A DNA stretch of 33,420 nucleotides from Propionibacteriaceae bacterium. GTDB lineage: Bacteria > Actinomycetota > Actinomycetes > Propionibacteriales > Propionibacteriaceae. The notes below the pieces were generated by a model. That model saw only the letters and a program-made list of their open reading frames with translations. It was not told the DNA's origin and made no database searches. Position numbers and translations under genes: made by a program. The DNA lies in contig JAGXHS010000122.1 of the NCBI GenBank assembly GCA_024636075.1, positions 1 through 33,420 of the forward strand. Direction: 5' to 3'. Position 1 is the stretch's first letter, and each line of letters begins with the position of its first letter. Below are positions 32,854-33,420 of the stretch, in pieces.

Positions 32854-33420
32854 TCAGACTCCGCTGGCTGCCAGGACGGCGAAGGCATCGCCGGAAAGTT
32901 GGACCACTTCACCGGCAGGGATGAAGGCTGACTGTCCCTGGATGAGTTCGTTGCCGTGTTGGTCGCTGAGGTGGCCGTCCAGCACCAGCAGGATCCGTCC
33001 TCGATTGGTTACTGGGACGGTGGCCACGACCGGGCTGGACACTTCGATCCGCCAGGTGGCGAACTCGGGTGCCGGGGTGACGTAACGCCAGAGGCCGGGC
33101 CCTTCCGGCGATGGATCGATGACGGCGACTGGTCCGGACCGAAAATTCACCACCCGGACGAGCTCGGTGACGTCGATGTGCTTCTTGGTGAGGCCGCACC
33201 GAATCACGTTGTCAGAGCTGGTCATCACCTCCACGCCAGTTCCCCGAAGGTAGGAGTGCAGGTTTCCGGCGGGCAGAAACAATGCCTGCCCGGGCTCCAG
33301 GAGGACCCGGTTCATCAACAACGCGGCAAGGATGCTGGGCGAGCCCGGATGGTACTCGTCCAGCTGCACGGCCACCCGGCAGAAGTCCCCGAAGTCGCCG
33401 TCCTCAGCAACGTGGTCGAC
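32854..33420 (-). CDS. manA: Mannose-6-phosphate isomerase, class I, C-terminal part (partial)
   Basis: The 3' 188 codons of a cupin-type phosphomannose isomerase interconverting fructose-6-P and mannose-6-P; the frame is open to the window edge, so the N-terminal zinc-binding part lies outside. The visible 'LLEPGQALFLPAGNLHSYLRGTGVEVM' (cores 'LPAGNLHSYL' and 'GTGVEVM') and 'SSDNVIRCGLTKKHIDVTEL' are the diagnostic class I segment with a zinc-site His. A second cupin ('GRILLVLDGHL', 'GQSAFIPAGEVVQL') ends the protein. The track's GTG start is internal. It is cut by the window, not truncated biologically. Confidence 0.93.
   Translation of the reverse strand, partial: VDHVAEDGDFGDFCRVAVQLDEYHPGSPSILAALLMNRVLLEPGQALFLPAGNLHSYLRGTGVEVMTSSDNVIRCGLTKKHIDVTELVRVVNFRSGPVAVIDPSPEGPGLWRYVTPAPEFATWRIEVSSPVVATVPVTNRGRILLVLDGHLSDQHGNELIQGQSAFIPAGEVVQLSGDAFAVLAASGV

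Overview
The window reads as high-GC actinobacterial chromosome (class Actinomycetia). The evidence is dense coding on both strands, CarD, SenX3/RegX3 with PhoU, an LpqE-type lipoprotein, a DUF4032 protein, and many starts that lie one -10 spacing from the initiation codon (leaderless type). The left edge carries a biotin transcarboxylase cluster (5S, 12S, 1.3S), the hallmark enzyme of Wood-Werkman propionate metabolism. A propionibacterial or related lineage is therefore likely, but I cannot fix the genus from sequence reading alone.

Layout. 1-3.6 kb: 3' end of transcarboxylase 5S, then 12S, a small uncharacterised subunit, the 1.3S biotin carrier and a coupled SGNH hydrolase. 3.6-8.9 kb: an SDR, gpmA, phoU, senX3, regX3 and an LpqE-like lipoprotein, a phosphate-sensing block with a three-unit PHO-box-like element between phoU and senX3. 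9.0-13.3 kb: an accessory patch that splits the usual carD-ispD neighbourhood. It holds an IS110-type transposase remnant, carD, and a decaying polyol PTS island: a C-terminal stub of a glucitol EIIBC, an intact glucitol-type EIIA, a SorC-family regulator, a galactitol-type EIIA, an internally deleted EIIC, an intact EIIB, and a chimeric remnant of a 2-oxoacid dehydrogenase E1-beta and E2. 13.4-21.6 kb: the core genes resume with ispD-ispF, a YpfJ-type zinc peptidase divergent from a DUF2207 membrane protein, glyA, rlmB and cysS. 21.7-25.7 kb: a DUF4032 kinase-like protein, a cystathionine gamma-synthase/lyase and a sugar-ABC ATPase without permeases. 25.9-33.4 kb: tdh-kbl (threonine to glycine plus acetyl-CoA), a DedA/VTT membrane protein, a macrodomain protein, a NarL-type two-component pair, a SAM methyltransferase, tRNA-Thr(UGU) and the 3' part of manA.

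How the genes work together. Tdh/Kbl supply glycine, which GlyA interconverts with serine and one-carbon units. GpmA and ManA serve central sugar metabolism, and the transcarboxylase links pyruvate/oxaloacetate to methylmalonyl-CoA/propionyl-CoA. IspD/IspF belong to the MEP isoprenoid pathway.

Most unusual point. In the PTS island every soluble phosphocarrier protein (EIIA-Gut, EIIA-Gat, EIIB-Gat) and the SorC regulator is intact and keeps its apparent active-site residue, while both membrane permease components are gutted. This could be ordinary decay caught midway, or a phosphorelay kept for regulation without transport. No CRISPR array, prophage or recognisable new defence system was seen.
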